Positions 1 to 9,084 of a DNA stretch of 64,000 nucleotides are shown piece after piece. Where the stretch lies: NCBI GenBank assembly GCA_947497985.1, contig CANMIX010000013.1, positions 87,641 to 151,640 of the forward strand. The letters are read 5' to 3'. The notes beneath the pieces were generated by a model that had not been told where the DNA came from, made no database searches, and saw only the letters and a list, made by a program, of their open reading frames with translations. The translations under genes and the position numbers were made by a program. This DNA comes from an uncultured Paracoccaceae bacterium (GTDB taxonomy: Bacteria; Pseudomonadota; Alphaproteobacteria; Rhodobacterales; Rhodobacteraceae). The stretch's first letter is position 1; every line of letters starts with the position of its first letter.

Positions 1-126
1 CCCACCACCTGCTTTGCGTTTATGCAGGCGATGGGGTTGGTCAATGATCACGCCAAAGGGTGCATCTGCCGCGCCCGCGCTGAACAGGCACGCGCAGAAT
101 TTACACGTCCCCAAATTACAGGCTGA
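1..126 (+). CDS. tag: DNA-3-methyladenine glycosylase I, C-terminal fragment
   Basis: The first 41 codons of the window are open in frame 1 and end at TGA 124-126. They encode a C-terminus containing FMQAMGLVNDH followed by a cysteine pair (GCIC), which matches the end of Tag, the glycosylase that removes 3-methyladenine from alkylated DNA. The start and catalytic part lie outside the window. The stop overlaps by 11 bases the stop of the convergent UPF0173 gene. The call rests on a short motif only. Confidence 0.7.
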   Translation, partial: PTTCFAFMQAMGLVNDHAKGCICRARAEQARAEFTRPQITG

Positions 127-808
127 TCGGCGTCAGGACCTCAGGCTCGATCACATCTACATCTGGCAACGCCGCCGCCAGCTCGTCGGCGCTTTGTTCC
201 AGCAGTGGGAACGTCTTGTAGTGGCAGGGGATCAGCGTCTTGAAGTTGAAATAGCGTTTGGCCGCATAGGCCGCGCCTTTCATCCCCATGGTGAAATGGC
301 CACCAGCCGATAAGATGCCGATCTCGGGCTTATAGAAATCGCCCATCCACTCCATGTCGGCCATGATGTCGGTGTCACCCGAGACATAGACCGTTTTGCC
401 TTCAACCTCGATCATAAAACCCACTTCGGAGCCGGCAGCTTTGAGACCACCATCGGATCCAAAGGTTGAGCTGTGAGAGGCCGCAACCATTGACACTTTG
501 ATCCCGTCTAGATCGACCGTGCCACCTTTGTTAAAGCCTAGCGTTTCAATGCCTTCGGATTCACTCCAGTAATTCATCAGGTCGAACTGCCCCACAACTG
601 GAACGTCCAGTTTTTTGGCCAAGGCAACAATATCCGCGGCGTGATCGAAATGCGCGTGGGTCAACAGAATATGCGTTGTCCCCGCAAGCGCCGCTTCATG
701 CTGCGCGTCCTTCAGCATTGGATTTCCAGTCAGCCAGGGATCGATCAGCAGAACCTTGCCGTCGCTCTCAAGCCGAAAACTCGCATGACCCAACCAAACA
801 ATATTCAT
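116..808 (-). CDS. UPF0173 metal-dependent hydrolase (metallo-beta-lactamase fold)
   Basis: This 230-residue protein begins MNIVWLGHASFRLE and carries the metallo-beta-lactamase metal motif THAHFDHAAD near residue 50, a SGDTD segment near 140 and a late GGHFTMG segment, the pattern of the UPF0173 (YtkL-like) family. Substrates of this family are not established. I chose the ATG at 808 because GGAG lies just upstream and the family starts at this point; an in-frame ATG five codons upstream is possible. It is divergent from the ceramidase-like gene and convergent with tag. Confidence 0.9.
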   Translation of the reverse strand: MNIVWLGHASFRLESDGKVLLIDPWLTGNPMLKDAQHEAALAGTTHILLTHAHFDHAADIVALAKKLDVPVVGQFDLMNYWSESEGIETLGFNKGGTVDLDGIKVSMVAASHSSTFGSDGGLKAAGSEVGFMIEVEGKTVYVSGDTDIMADMEWMGDFYKPEIGILSAGGHFTMGMKGAAYAAKRYFNFKTLIPCHYKTFPLLEQSADELAAALPDVDVIEPEVLTPISL

Positions 809-887
809 AGCGTCTTTCTCCATTTTAGACCTAGGATGGTCCGGACTTCGACCCGTCCTTACCCAAGACATCAACCAGGAGAACCCC

Positions 888-1583
888 ATGGAGCTCACCC
901 GTTATGTCGATGCCTACTGTGAGCGTATTGCACCGCACTATTGGGCGGAACCAGTGAATGCCCTCACCAATCTCAGCTTTGTGATGGCTGCGCTCATGGT
1001 TTGGTTCTTTGCTAGGCAAAGCCGTGCACCGATGACGTTGGCCTTGTGTCTGATCGAAGGCGCTATCGGCTTGGGTAGCTACTTGTTTCACACCCATGCA
1101 CAGGTTTGGGCCTTATGGGCGGATATTCTACCGATCGCATTTTTTGTGCTGGTGTATCTCTTTGCCATCAATCGAGAGGTGTTGCGCTTGCGCCCCGTTC
1201 TTGCGCTGGGCGTGACGGGCGCATTCTTTCCGTTCTACGCGCTGACCTTGCCGTTGTTCCAGATGCTTCCCGGACTGGGCAGCTCGGCCATCTATGGGCC
1301 GGTGCCGTTGTTGATCCTTCTTTATGCGGTGGTTCTGTGGGGAAAACAGCCGGTTATGGCGCGCGGCTTTGCTATAGGTGCTGCAATTCTGGTGCTGTCT
1401 TTGACCTTGCGCACGTTGGATGAACCCCTGTGTCAGATCTTCCCAATGGGCACGCATTTCCTGTGGCATGTGCTGAATGGGGTGATGCTGGGCTGGATGA
1501 TTGTGACCTATGGGCGTGCATGGCATGCGCAAAGCAGCGAAGAGATGTCGCCAACCCTTGCGGGGGACGCGCAGGGGCGGTAA
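888..1583 (+). CDS. ceramidase-family (CREST) integral membrane protein
   Basis: This 231-residue protein has about seven hydrophobic segments. Its motifs fit the alkaline ceramidase/CREST superfamily: an acidic N-terminal motif DAYCER, the Ser-His and Asp elements in GSYLFHTHAQ and ALWADILP, and a late HFLWHVLNG with paired histidines. Members are membrane hydrolases with a zinc-type site that cleave ceramide-like amides. The bacterial substrate is unknown and the assignment is by motif. AGGAGAA precedes the ATG. It stands alone between UPF0173 and gatCA. Confidence 0.85.
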   Translation: MELTRYVDAYCERIAPHYWAEPVNALTNLSFVMAALMVWFFARQSRAPMTLALCLIEGAIGLGSYLFHTHAQVWALWADILPIAFFVLVYLFAINREVLRLRPVLALGVTGAFFPFYALTLPLFQMLPGLGSSAIYGPVPLLILLYAVVLWGKQPVMARGFAIGAAILVLSLTLRTLDEPLCQIFPMGTHFLWHVLNGVMLGWMIVTYGRAWHAQSSEEMSPTLAGDAQGR

Positions 1584-1613
1584 ATGCCGGGTAACAAAAG
1601 ATGAGGGTAATCC

Positions 1614-1901
1614 ATGTCGATTGACCAAAACACCGCCGCCAAAGTGGCGAAACTGGCCCGGATCAAGGTTGAGGACGAGGCGCTGCCAGCGCTTGCGACC
1701 GAATTCAACAACATCCTGGGCTTTATCGAGCAGCTGAACGAGGTGGACGTCGAAGGCGTAGAGCCGATGACCTCGGTGACCCCGCAGCGCTTGAAACGTC
1801 GCGAAGATGTGGTCAGCGATGGCAACCAGCAGGACAAGGTTCTGGCCAATGCGCCGGACGCCCGCGAAGGGTTCTTTGCCGTACCCAAAGTGGTGGAGTA
1901 A
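1614..1901 (+). CDS. gatC: Asp-tRNA(Asn)/Glu-tRNA(Gln) amidotransferase subunit C
   Basis: The 95-residue product starts [19 protein letters not shown] and has the length and N-terminal helix typical of GatC. GatC stabilises GatA in the GatCAB complex, which amidates misacylated Glu-tRNA(Gln) or Asp-tRNA(Asn). It ends only three bases before the gatA start, so the two are one operon. No gatB is seen in the window. Confidence 0.95.
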   Translation: MSIDQNTAAKVAKLARIKVEDEALPALATEFNNILGFIEQLNEVDVEGVEPMTSVTPQRLKRREDVVSDGNQQDKVLANAPDAREGFFAVPKVVE

Positions 1902-1904
1902 GAC

Positions 1905-3392
1905 ATGACTGAACTGAATAAACTGGGCTTGGCTGAGGCCCGTGATCTGCTGCGCAAGGGCGAAACAACCTCTGTTGAACTGACCGAGGCCTGCATTGGC
2001 GCAATCGACGCTGCAGATGCGCTGAACGCCTATGTTCACAAAACACCCGAGATCGCGCTGGAACGTGCCAGGGCCGCGGATGAACGTCTGAAATCCGGTG
2101 ACGCGCCTGCCATGTGTGGTCTACCCATCGGCATCAAGGATGTGTTCTGCACCGAAGGCGTCGACAGCCAAGCGGGCTCCAACATCCTAAAAGGGTTCAA
2201 GCCTCAGTACGAATCCACCGTAACCCAAAACCTGCGCGACACCGGCGCGGTGATGTTGGGCAAACTGAACATGGACGAATTTGCCATGGGCTCCTCGAAC
2301 GAGAGCTCGTGCTATGGTCCTGTGGTCAACCCGTGGAAACGCGACGGAGACGACACCCAACTGACGCCCGGCGGCTCCTCTGGTGGCTCTTCGGCAGCTG
2401 TTGCGGCCGACCTCTGCCTTGCGGCAACTGGCACAGACACCGGCGGCTCGATCCGCCAGCCCGCAGCCTTTACCGGCACCGTTGGCATCAAACCGACCTA
2501 TGGTCGCTGCTCGCGCTGGGGGGTGGTCTCTTATGCATCCTCGTTGGATCAGGCCGGTCCAATGACCAAGACCGTGCGCGACGCTGCGATCATGCTCGGC
2601 GCGATGGCCGGTCACGACCCCAAGGACAGCACCTCTGCCGATCTGGCCGTGCCAGACTTTGAGGCGCTGCTGACAGGCGATATCCGTGGCAAGAAAATCG
2701 GCCTGCCCAAGGAATACCGCGTCGACGGCATGCCCGAGTCGATCGAGAAACTGTGGAACGAAGGCGCTGAAAAGCTGAAAGCTGCCGGTGCTGAGATCGT
2801 TGAGATCTCGCTGCCCCACACCAAATACGCGCTGCCTGCCTATTACGTGATTGCGCCCGCTGAGGCGTCGTCAAACCTCGCCCGTTATGACGGTGTGCGC
2901 TATGGTGAGCGCGCCACATTGGACGCAGGCGATGGCATCACCGAGATGTATGAAAAATCCCGCGCAGCAGGCTTTGGCCCGGAAACCCAGCGTCGGATTA
3001 TGGTTGGCACCTATGTGCTGTCGGCTGGTTTCTATGACGCCTATTACAACCGTGCCCGCCGTGTGCGCACCTTGATCAAAAAAGATTTCGAGGACGCATT
3101 CGCTTCCGGCATCGATGCAATCCTTGCACCGGTCACTCCGTCTGCAGCTTTTGGTCTGGGCGATATGGCCTCAGCTGATCCGGTTGAAATGTATCTACAG
3201 GACGTCTTCTCAGTCACATTGAACCTTGCCGGTCTGCCCGGAGTGGCAGTACCTGCGGGGCTGAACAGCCAGGGATTGCCGCTGGGCCTACAGCTCATTG
3301 GTAAGCCATGGGAAGAAGGCGATTTGCTGAACACCGCTTACGCGTTGGAACAGGCCACAGGTTTTGTAGCCAAACCGTCGCAGTGGTGGTAA
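1905..3392 (+). CDS. gatA: Asp-tRNA(Asn)/Glu-tRNA(Gln) amidotransferase subunit A
   Basis: This 495-residue amidase-signature protein is the glutaminase/transamidase subunit of GatCAB. The Ser-cisSer-Lys triad is visible: Lys78 in GLPIGIKDV, Ser158 in the [10 protein letters not shown] glycine/serine loop and Ser182 in [10 protein letters not shown]. Length and motif spacing are normal. It follows gatC with a three-base gap. The downstream lipoprotein gene starts 55 bases later and may have its own signals. Confidence 0.97.
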   Translation: MTELNKLGLAEARDLLRKGETTSVELTEACIGAIDAADALNAYVHKTPEIALERARAADERLKSGDAPAMCGLPIGIKDVFCTEGVDSQAGSNILKGFKPQYESTVTQNLRDTGAVMLGKLNMDEFAMGSSNESSCYGPVVNPWKRDGDDTQLTPGGSSGGSSAAVAADLCLAATGTDTGGSIRQPAAFTGTVGIKPTYGRCSRWGVVSYASSLDQAGPMTKTVRDAAIMLGAMAGHDPKDSTSADLAVPDFEALLTGDIRGKKIGLPKEYRVDGMPESIEKLWNEGAEKLKAAGAEIVEISLPHTKYALPAYYVIAPAEASSNLARYDGVRYGERATLDAGDGITEMYEKSRAAGFGPETQRRIMVGTYVLSAGFYDAYYNRARRVRTLIKKDFEDAFASGIDAILAPVTPSAAFGLGDMASADPVEMYLQDVFSVTLNLAGLPGVAVPAGLNSQGLPLGLQLIGKPWEEGDLLNTAYALEQATGFVAKPSQWW

Positions 3393-3447
3393 CACACTTC
3401 AAAAGCTGAGCAAAACCAACCGAGCATTCCAGACACAGGTCCCACAC

Positions 3448-4254
3448 ATGCGAGCATTTGCCCTTCCCCTTGTTGTAACATCGTTGATTGCCCTCGCGGC
3501 CTGTGAGCCGACGGTGCCAGACAGCGGGGCAGGGGTGCTTGACCCGTTTGAGACACAGCGACCTGCGCCTGGAACGACGATCACTGGGGATCCGCTGGTG
3601 CCTCCGGCGGTTATCTCAACAGAGGCTTTGCCAACCTCCGCAGGCCGTCCGAACCAATCGGTCAGCGACTTTGGCGCCAGCACACCGGCGGCACCTACGC
3701 CCTATGTGCCGCCCAATCAATCAAGTCTGACCTCTGCATCATCCAGCGATGATATCGCACGTGAAACGGCCGCGGCCCTTGGCGCGGTCAACAGCAACTC
3801 GGGCGTGCGCCCAGTGGAAGCCAGCCCGTCGAACCCAGCGCCACAGCTGATCGACAATCCGGGCATCTCAGACGAGAACGACTTTGGCGCGGTATCCTCG
3901 CGCCAATCCATCGAAAGCGATGCACAACGTCTGCAGCGCAATCGTGAACAATTCGAACAGGTTGCCCCAACCGCCTTGCCCCAGCGCCAGGGCGAAAGCG
4001 ATCCCAATATCGTCCGCTTCGCGCTCAGCACATCGCACCCAAAAGGCACGCGCGTCTACAGCCGAGCAGGCATCAACCTGCAGGCGCGGTCACAACGCAA
4101 CTGTGCGCAATTCCGCTCGGGTGATGAAGCCCAGACCGAATTCCTGCGCCTTGGTGGCCCAGAACGTGACCGCAAGGCATTGGACCCCGATGGCGATGGA
4201 TATGCTTGTACCTGGGACCCACGTCCCTTCCGCCTTGCGGTAACCAACCGCTGA
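3448..4254 (+). CDS. excalibur-domain lipoprotein
   Basis: This 268-residue protein has a lipoprotein signal peptide (ending LIALAAC, lipobox Cys near residue 19). A long low-complexity middle rich in Pro, Ser, Ala and Gln follows, about residues 20-190. The C-terminal excalibur-type domain has NCAQF and the acidic loop DPDGDGYACTW, which in this family is thought to bind calcium. It is probably an envelope protein of unknown role. The next gene, an amidase acting on peptidoglycan, begins five bases after its stop, so the two are probably co-transcribed. Confidence 0.85.
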   Translation: MRAFALPLVVTSLIALAACEPTVPDSGAGVLDPFETQRPAPGTTITGDPLVPPAVISTEALPTSAGRPNQSVSDFGASTPAAPTPYVPPNQSSLTSASSSDDIARETAAALGAVNSNSGVRPVEASPSNPAPQLIDNPGISDENDFGAVSSRQSIESDAQRLQRNREQFEQVAPTALPQRQGESDPNIVRFALSTSHPKGTRVYSRAGINLQARSQRNCAQFRSGDEAQTEFLRLGGPERDRKALDPDGDGYACTWDPRPFRLAVTNR

Positions 4255-4258
4255 TCCC

Positions 4259-4921
4259 GTGGCGGATCTCGCGCCCATCCAGCACTCAAGCCCAAATTTC
4301 GGCCCACGCCGTGACAATCTGACGCCAAGTCTCGTGGTGATTCATTACACCGCGATGCAAAGCGCCGAGGCCGCACTCCAGCGTCTCTGTGACCCTCAAT
4401 ACGAAGTCTCAGCCCATTATCTGATCAGCCGCAGCGGAACGCTCTGGCAGATGGTGGCCGAAGACATGCGCGCGTGGCATGCCGGTGCTGGCGAATGGGC
4501 CGGGCAGGGCGATATCAACTCGCGTTCCATCGGTATAGAGCTCGACAATACTGGCTCGCATCCTTTCCCAGAACCACAGATGCAGGTGCTCGAACAGCTC
4601 CTATCGGGCATCCTCATACGCTGGACGATCCCGCCAAAAGGCGTCATCGGTCACTCCGACATGGCACCAGGGCGCAAGATTGATCCGGGCCCAAGGTTTG
4701 ATTGGGCACGCCTAGCTCGCCAGGGGCTTGCAGGCCCGTCCGGCAACAGTGCTTGCACAACGCCGCCCGCATGGGAAACACTTCGCAGCCGCGCTGTGCA
4801 AGCGGGCTACACATCCCCATGTGATGACCAGACGCTTCTGGAGGCGATCCGCCTGCGCCACCGACCATATGCCACAGGCCCACTCTCCGCGGCTGACATC
4901 GCGGCACTTCCGACGCCCTAA
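4259..4921 (+). CDS. N-acetylmuramoyl-L-alanine amidase (amidase_2, AmiD-like)
   Basis: This 220-residue protein has the zinc amidase fold: VVIHYTAM with the first zinc His, SAHYLIS, the MRAWHAGAGEW segment, and the late GHSDMAPGRKIDPG with the last ligands. Such enzymes cut the lactoyl-peptide amide bond of peptidoglycan in wall recycling or remodelling. The start is GTG at 4259, five bases after the excalibur gene; the ribosome site is weak. No signal peptide is obvious. RNase P RNA follows downstream. Confidence 0.9.
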   Translation: MADLAPIQHSSPNFGPRRDNLTPSLVVIHYTAMQSAEAALQRLCDPQYEVSAHYLISRSGTLWQMVAEDMRAWHAGAGEWAGQGDINSRSIGIELDNTGSHPFPEPQMQVLEQLLSGILIRWTIPPKGVIGHSDMAPGRKIDPGPRFDWARLARQGLAGPSGNSACTTPPAWETLRSRAVQAGYTSPCDDQTLLEAIRLRHRPYATGPLSAADIAALPTP

Positions 4922-5010
4922 CCCCTTTCATCTTTTCAAAAATACTTTGCGGTGAATGCGCGCCCCGGCGCGCAGGGGGGGGCAAAGCTCCCAAAATTTC
5001 CCAATCGCCA

Positions 5011-5039
5011 TTGACGCGTATCCCCAATGGGCGTACCCC
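5011..5039 (+). promoter_or_regulatory. likely promoter of rnpB
   Basis: TTGACG at 5011-5016 is a good -35 element. Seventeen bases later comes TACCCC (5034-5039), a weak -10. Transcription would begin near the first base of the P1 helix at about 5048. The -10 match is poor, so this is inference from position and the strong -35. Confidence 0.45.
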
Positions 5040-5047
5040 GGCCCTCG

Positions 5048-5436
5048 CACAGAAGGCTGGACGGCCGCGTTGCAGCAATGCGCGAGGAAAGTCCGGGCTC
5101 CACAAAGCAACGGTGCCGGGTAACGCCCGGGCGGGGTGACCCGACGGAAAGCGCCACAGAAAACAAACCGCCCTGCATGTCGGGGTAAGGATGAAACGGT
5201 GGAGTAAGAGCCCACCGCGCCCTTGGCAACAAGGGTGGCACGGCAAGCCCCACCAGGAGCAATGCCAAATAGGGTCCCCGCGCGGGCAGGTCGGGCAACC
5301 GATACCGCCGCTAGGTAAGCTTTGACCGAGAGGGACCGGGTTGGCAGCTAGAGGTGTCTGGTAACAGGCATCGCAGATGAATGGTCGTCCAGAGGCGTTC
5401 AGCCTTGGACAAAACCCGGCTTACAGGCCTTCTGTG
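5048..5436 (+). ncRNA. rnpB: RNase P RNA (bacterial class A)
   Basis: This is the catalytic RNA that matures the 5' end of tRNAs. The hallmark conserved block GAGGAAAGTCCGGGCTCCAC starts at 5084, a CACAGAAA segment lies near 5155 and the distal block AGATGAATGG begins near 5374. The ends were set by the P1 helix: CACAGAAGG at 5048-5056 pairs exactly with CCTTCTGTG at 5428-5436. About 389 nt is normal for Alphaproteobacteria. Reading frames across it are spurious. Confidence 0.97.
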
Positions 5437-5845
5437 CAAATAGGCTTTCGCAAGCGGACTGGCCACTCTCCCCAAATGGCTTATTTGATTTCATAGACAA
5501 AGCTTTGGCCTTGCACCGCGACCGTGTTCCCTGATCAGCCTTAGTGCATCTCCCGGTCAGACTGATCTCGCACGCGTTGAGTAAAGCCTTGGGCCGCTGA
5601 ACTGTACCGCTGCGAATTGCAAGCAAGCACTGCAACTCATTTTCATATGCATACACGAACATCATTGTTCACCGAATGAGACCTTGGCGACAGTTAGGTC
5701 AATGTCAGCAAGGCGGACGAAGCTGCCGTTCATTCTGACTGCCCAACTGCCTGCTTTGGCCTTTTAGGAGAACTCTAACGATACGCCTCATGATCACTTA
5801 GTTTTAGCGTGTTAATTGTCTGCAGATTTGGCTAGATAAGAACCC
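5437..5845. other. gene-free stretch downstream of rnpB
   Basis: No convincing coding region, RNA or repeat is seen in these 409 bases. The sequence becomes visibly richer in A and T than the rnpB side and continues into the orphan gene at 5846. The only long frame overlaps rnpB on the minus strand and has no recognisable product. Confidence 0.5.
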
Positions 5846-6625
5846 ATGAATATTGAAGAAGTTCTTTTCCAGCACAACAAACTGGACTTACCCCGACCCA
5901 AGATTCTGCGAAGTTACGAGACATTCCGAGAACGTACAGTGCGAGAATTTGGTGCGGATCTAGCTTATGAAATTGATGGGGCCATTGCCGCCATTTTCGA
6001 AGTGATCCTCCTCAAAATTGCCGGAGACCTTTCCCGAGTCGACGCCGTCGCGATTTTCCAAAACCATGGCTGGCGTCCAGTTGCCCAGAATGAACTAGTA
6101 GATCACTTTGCTAGATATCACGATTTTGCGCGCATCGCTCCAAACTTGGAAAGAAAAGGACACTCCCAGTTTGAAAACGCGTTTTTCCTCGAAAGCCTTA
6201 ACAGCAAACATTTTGAGGAAGTTGGAATCCGTACAACAATCTTAGGCCATCCGAAACTGCCAAGTGCAATGGTGGCGATATCTGATCTAGGTGATTTGCC
6301 CCAACCAGAATTCGCATTTGGACTAAAAGCTGTTTTCCCACACTATGCTGACTATCTATTATGGTGGGCTGTACGTTGTTCACCGCTTTGGTCGTACTTC
6401 GCAAACCCCTCCGATCTTGGAACCAACAGTTGGTCTGTCGCCAATGCCTCTTCCGTCGATGATCGTATTAGACCATTTGCTAAAGTAGCACTTGGTGCAA
6501 AAGACCACCGACTAGGCCCCTCCAATAACGAAGAACGATTTTACGCAGCTGCGTTTGTAGCTCCAGAAACTGATCAAAAACTAGAGATCTTGGAAGGCAC
6601 ATATTTGGCTTATCATGTTCTATAA
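5846..6625 (+). CDS. orphan protein of unknown function
   Basis: The 259-residue product is not recognised. It has no signal peptide or clear membrane segment. The N-terminal half is charged (FRERTVREFGADLAYEIDG) and the middle is aromatic-rich (DYLLWWAVRCSPLWSYF, about 165-182), which suggests a soluble globular protein. Base composition is more A/T-rich than the neighbouring housekeeping genes, and gene-free DNA lies on both sides. The ribosome site before the ATG is weak. Recent acquisition is plausible but inferred. Confidence 0.6.
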   Translation: MNIEEVLFQHNKLDLPRPKILRSYETFRERTVREFGADLAYEIDGAIAAIFEVILLKIAGDLSRVDAVAIFQNHGWRPVAQNELVDHFARYHDFARIAPNLERKGHSQFENAFFLESLNSKHFEEVGIRTTILGHPKLPSAMVAISDLGDLPQPEFAFGLKAVFPHYADYLLWWAVRCSPLWSYFANPSDLGTNSWSVANASSVDDRIRPFAKVALGAKDHRLGPSNNEERFYAAAFVAPETDQKLEILEGTYLAYHVL

Positions 6626-6953
6626 CTTTGCAAGCAGACGTTCGCGCATCATGCCGCATTCTGCAATTTGGGCTCACACCCGCCATTAGCTGTATCACCT
6701 CTGAAACGCTACTTTCCCGTAGATTTACAAGTTTGCCATACCTTACTTCACAAGGTCGCCTGACTGATAAACATGGATTCCGCCACTCCGTCCGTTGGGT
6801 TTATCCAATCCCCATTCACAGCCAAAGAATGTTGATGAATCCGTGGGAATTCCCCACCAGACCACTTGACTCCGCGCCCCCTACGTTTAAAAGCGCGGTC
6901 TCATATGGAATTTACCGAGAGGCCCCTGCCTTTTCGGACGCAGGAGAAGCACC
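6626..6953. other. gene-free stretch upstream of rpmG
   Basis: These 328 bases hold no gene I can support. The last 90 bases contain TTGACT at 6866-6871 followed by TTTAAAAG about 15 bases later, the best candidate for the rpmG promoter, and GCAGGAGAAG just before the rpmG start. The first part resembles the A/T-richer DNA around the orphan gene. Confidence 0.45.
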
Positions 6954-7121
6954 ATGGCGAAGCCTACGACAATCAAGATCCGCCTGAACTCGACCGCGGG
7001 CACGGGCCACTTCTACGTGACCAAGAAAAACGCACGCACCATGACCGAGAAAATGGTTGTACGTAAGTATGACCCGGTTGTGCGCAAGCACGTTGAGTAC
7101 AAAGAAGGCAAAATCAAATAA
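6954..7121 (+). CDS. rpmG: 50S ribosomal protein L33
   Basis: The product is 55 residues, [18 protein letters not shown]..., with [11 protein letters not shown] and a C-terminal [19 protein letters not shown], the full-length L33 pattern. It is the cysteine-free form, so it does not bind zinc. AGGAG precedes the ATG with normal spacing. A clean intrinsic terminator follows 25 bases after the stop, so it is probably a single-gene transcript. Confidence 0.97.
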   Translation: MAKPTTIKIRLNSTAGTGHFYVTKKNARTMTEKMVVRKYDPVVRKHVEYKEGKIK

Positions 7122-7146
7122 GCTTTCTGATCCGGTCAGGATTACA

Positions 7147-7180
7147 AAAAAGGGTCGTGCCTGGGGCGCGGCCCTTTTTC
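7147..7180 (+). terminator. intrinsic terminator of rpmG
   Basis: AAGGGTCGTGCC pairs with GGCGCGGCCCTT (two G-T pairs) around a short loop, followed by a run of five T. It lies 25 bases after the rpmG stop. Confidence 0.9.
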
Positions 7181-7359
7181 TGTCATCTACGGGGAAGAGC
7201 ACAGGGGAAGGTCGGGCGCGGCTTGTCTCAAATACGAGCTATTAAATAATGGTAAAAGAAACGAAATAGGAGCCAATATCGCTCACGCTAAACTGGCTCG
7301 CCTGTGTTTTCGCTCCAATCAGCGACGGAAAACGGGCTCGGCTGCGTGGAGTTTTGGCT

Positions 7360-7521
7360 ATGAAACGTTTGATTGTCTTTCTTGTCCTGGTGATGACAGT
7401 GATGGTGGCTGAAGCCTCGCTCGTGCGCCACCCCAGTGCCACCACCGTGGTCCCTGCTGCCCTGCAAACAACCGTTGTGGTCAGTTCCCCTATTGTCAGG
7501 CTCAGCGACTTACAGCCGTAG
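7360..7521 (+). CDS. possible small exported protein
   Basis: A 53-codon frame starts MKRLIVFLVLVMTVMVAEA, which looks like a signal peptide or single membrane segment. A Val/Thr/Pro-rich tail with no cysteine follows. GGAG lies nine bases before the ATG. Its stop overlaps by 12 bases the stop of the convergent GNAT gene. Nothing similar is recognised, and the evidence is only the signal-like start and ribosome site. Confidence 0.4.
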   Translation: MKRLIVFLVLVMTVMVAEASLVRHPSATTVVPAALQTTVVVSSPIVRLSDLQP

Positions 7522-7983
7522 GTCTGCGTAGATGACGCTGGGCTCAAGCCCCATTGCCTTCATCAGCCCCGCTGAGGCGTCGTTGAAGGGCGCGTAGGTG
7601 GTGGCTAGGGACCTTGCACCGGCTTCCTCGGCAGCATCACGCACGGCTCTCACCAGCGCTTTACCGATCCCCATACGTCGCATGGCAGCAGTGATGGCGA
7701 TGTGGTGCAGCATGAAGCACGTTCCACCCTTTACGATCGGCAAGTCAGGACGATGCTGAACCTCGTAAATTGCGTACCCGAGCAGAGCGCCCATCGGGCT
7801 TTCGGCGACAAGGGCGTGCATGTTGTCTGCACGCAGCCAAGTCTCCAACCATTTGACCAATTCGACTTCGCTGGGGTTCGCAATGTAGCGGCCGGGTTGC
7901 TGGTCCACATGCAATTGGTGCAGATCGGTTAACAGAGGGACCAAACGCGCTGCATGGTCGGCGGGCAGGGGGGAAATCTTCAT
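7510..7983 (-). CDS. GNAT-family N-acetyltransferase
   Basis: This 157-residue protein has the acetyl-CoA binding signature MRRMGIGKALVRAVRDAA near residue 110, preceded by HHIAITAAM (beta-4) and followed by a FNDASAGLMKAMGL motif. The acceptor substrate is unknown. I placed the start at ATG 7983 (MKISPLPADHAARL), where GNAT domains normally begin. No good ribosome site is visible there, and an ATG 12 codons upstream is also possible. Confidence 0.85.
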   Translation of the reverse strand: MKISPLPADHAARLVPLLTDLHQLHVDQQPGRYIANPSEVELVKWLETWLRADNMHALVAESPMGALLGYAIYEVQHRPDLPIVKGGTCFMLHHIAITAAMRRMGIGKALVRAVRDAAEEAGARSLATTYAPFNDASAGLMKAMGLEPSVIYADLRL

Positions 7984-8040
7984 CGGTGTGTCAGAGGGGC
8001 TGCCTCTGCTCCCTTTCATTGGAATGTTTGTTTTACAATA

Positions 8041-8069
8041 GAAAAGGGCGGGTCCAATCTGGCCCGCCC
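8041..8069 (-). terminator. intrinsic terminator of the Bax-inhibitor-1 gene
   Basis: Read on the minus strand, GGGCGGG pairs with CCCGCCC over a short loop and is followed by TTTTCTATTGT. It lies just past the stop of the gene at 8097-8873. Confidence 0.8.
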
Positions 8070-8096
8070 CTCGCTTATTTGGTTGTTGTGTGTCGC

Positions 8097-8873
8097 TTAT
8101 TCGCGATCGCCAAACAGCTGGAGCAGCATCATGAACATGTTGATAAAGTCCAGATAGAGGCTCAGCGCGCCCATGATGGCGGCTTTGCCCAACCATTCTT
8201 GATCCGCAGAATGCGCCATTTCCAGATACGTGTTCTTGATCTTTTGAGTGTCATAGGCTGTGAGGCCCGCAAAGATCAAAACGCCGATTGCAGAAATCGC
8301 AAAGGCCAGCGCCGAAGACGCCAAGAATATATTGACGACAGAGGCCACAAGCAGACCAATCACACCCATGATCAAGAAGGTGCCCATGGCTGTCAGGTCT
8401 TTCTTGGTGGTGTAACCCACCAGCGACAGACCCGCAAAGGCGATGGATGTGATCAAGAAGACCTGAATGATTGACTGACCGGTGAAGACCAGGAAGATCC
8501 AGGAGATCGACAGGCCCATGACGGCTGCAAAAACATAGAAAACAAGCTGTGCTGCTGCTGCGGACAAGCGATTGATGCCCGCGCTAAAGCCAAAGATAAA
8601 GGCCAGCGGTGCGAACATGATCACCCATTTCAGTGGGGACGCAAAAAGCGCATAACCAAGGCCGGTCAGGTACGTATTGGCGTTCAATTGCGCAGCAGCT
8701 GCCGCCGGATCACTGGTTACTGCCAGATTGGAAATCGCCCAAGCCGCAGCAAAGGTGATCAGCATGCCAACCGACATGGTGCCGTAAACTTTGTTAATAT
8801 GGGCGCGCAGGCCCTGGTCGATCTCTGCCGCGCGTGTGCCCGCGGCGGACCGGATGTGGTCAAATTGTGCCAT
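8097..8873 (-). CDS. Bax inhibitor-1/YccA family membrane protein
   Basis: The 258-residue protein has about seven membrane helices. It shows the family pattern of a charged N-terminus (MAQFDHIRSAAGTRAAEIDQG) and conserved late elements (AFAGLSLVGYTTKKDL and GLTAYDTQKIKN) with the acidic residues tied to calcium leak or pH sensing in the BI-1 family. A role in membrane stress is known only for relatives. The start at 8873 follows the family. A terminator lies directly downstream. Confidence 0.92.
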   Translation of the reverse strand: MAQFDHIRSAAGTRAAEIDQGLRAHINKVYGTMSVGMLITFAAAWAISNLAVTSDPAAAAAQLNANTYLTGLGYALFASPLKWVIMFAPLAFIFGFSAGINRLSAAAAQLVFYVFAAVMGLSISWIFLVFTGQSIIQVFLITSIAFAGLSLVGYTTKKDLTAMGTFLIMGVIGLLVASVVNIFLASSALAFAISAIGVLIFAGLTAYDTQKIKNTYLEMAHSADQEWLGKAAIMGALSLYLDFINMFMMLLQLFGDRE

Positions 8874-9084
8874 GTTCAATGGTCTCCGTCGCATAAAATC
8901 CAACCGCTGGAGGATCCCAGACGGCGTTGCGACAGATATTGGGGTAAGTGGGGCAAGGTTCAAGTGTTTTCCGCAGGGATGCGTCATCAAAACACTTAAA
9001 AGATATGCAAGTTTGCACATCTGGCAAACCGAGCCGGGATGGCGGTCATCGCCACCCCTTGGGGTGATGTATCTTCATAGGCAC

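Noticed and set aside
4958-4973. Terminator of the amidase gene
   Set aside because: GCGCGCC/GGCGCGC forms a stem but no T run follows.
5399-5665. Minus-strand frame of 88 codons over the end of rnpB
   Set aside because: It overlaps the RNase P RNA and encodes nothing recognisable.
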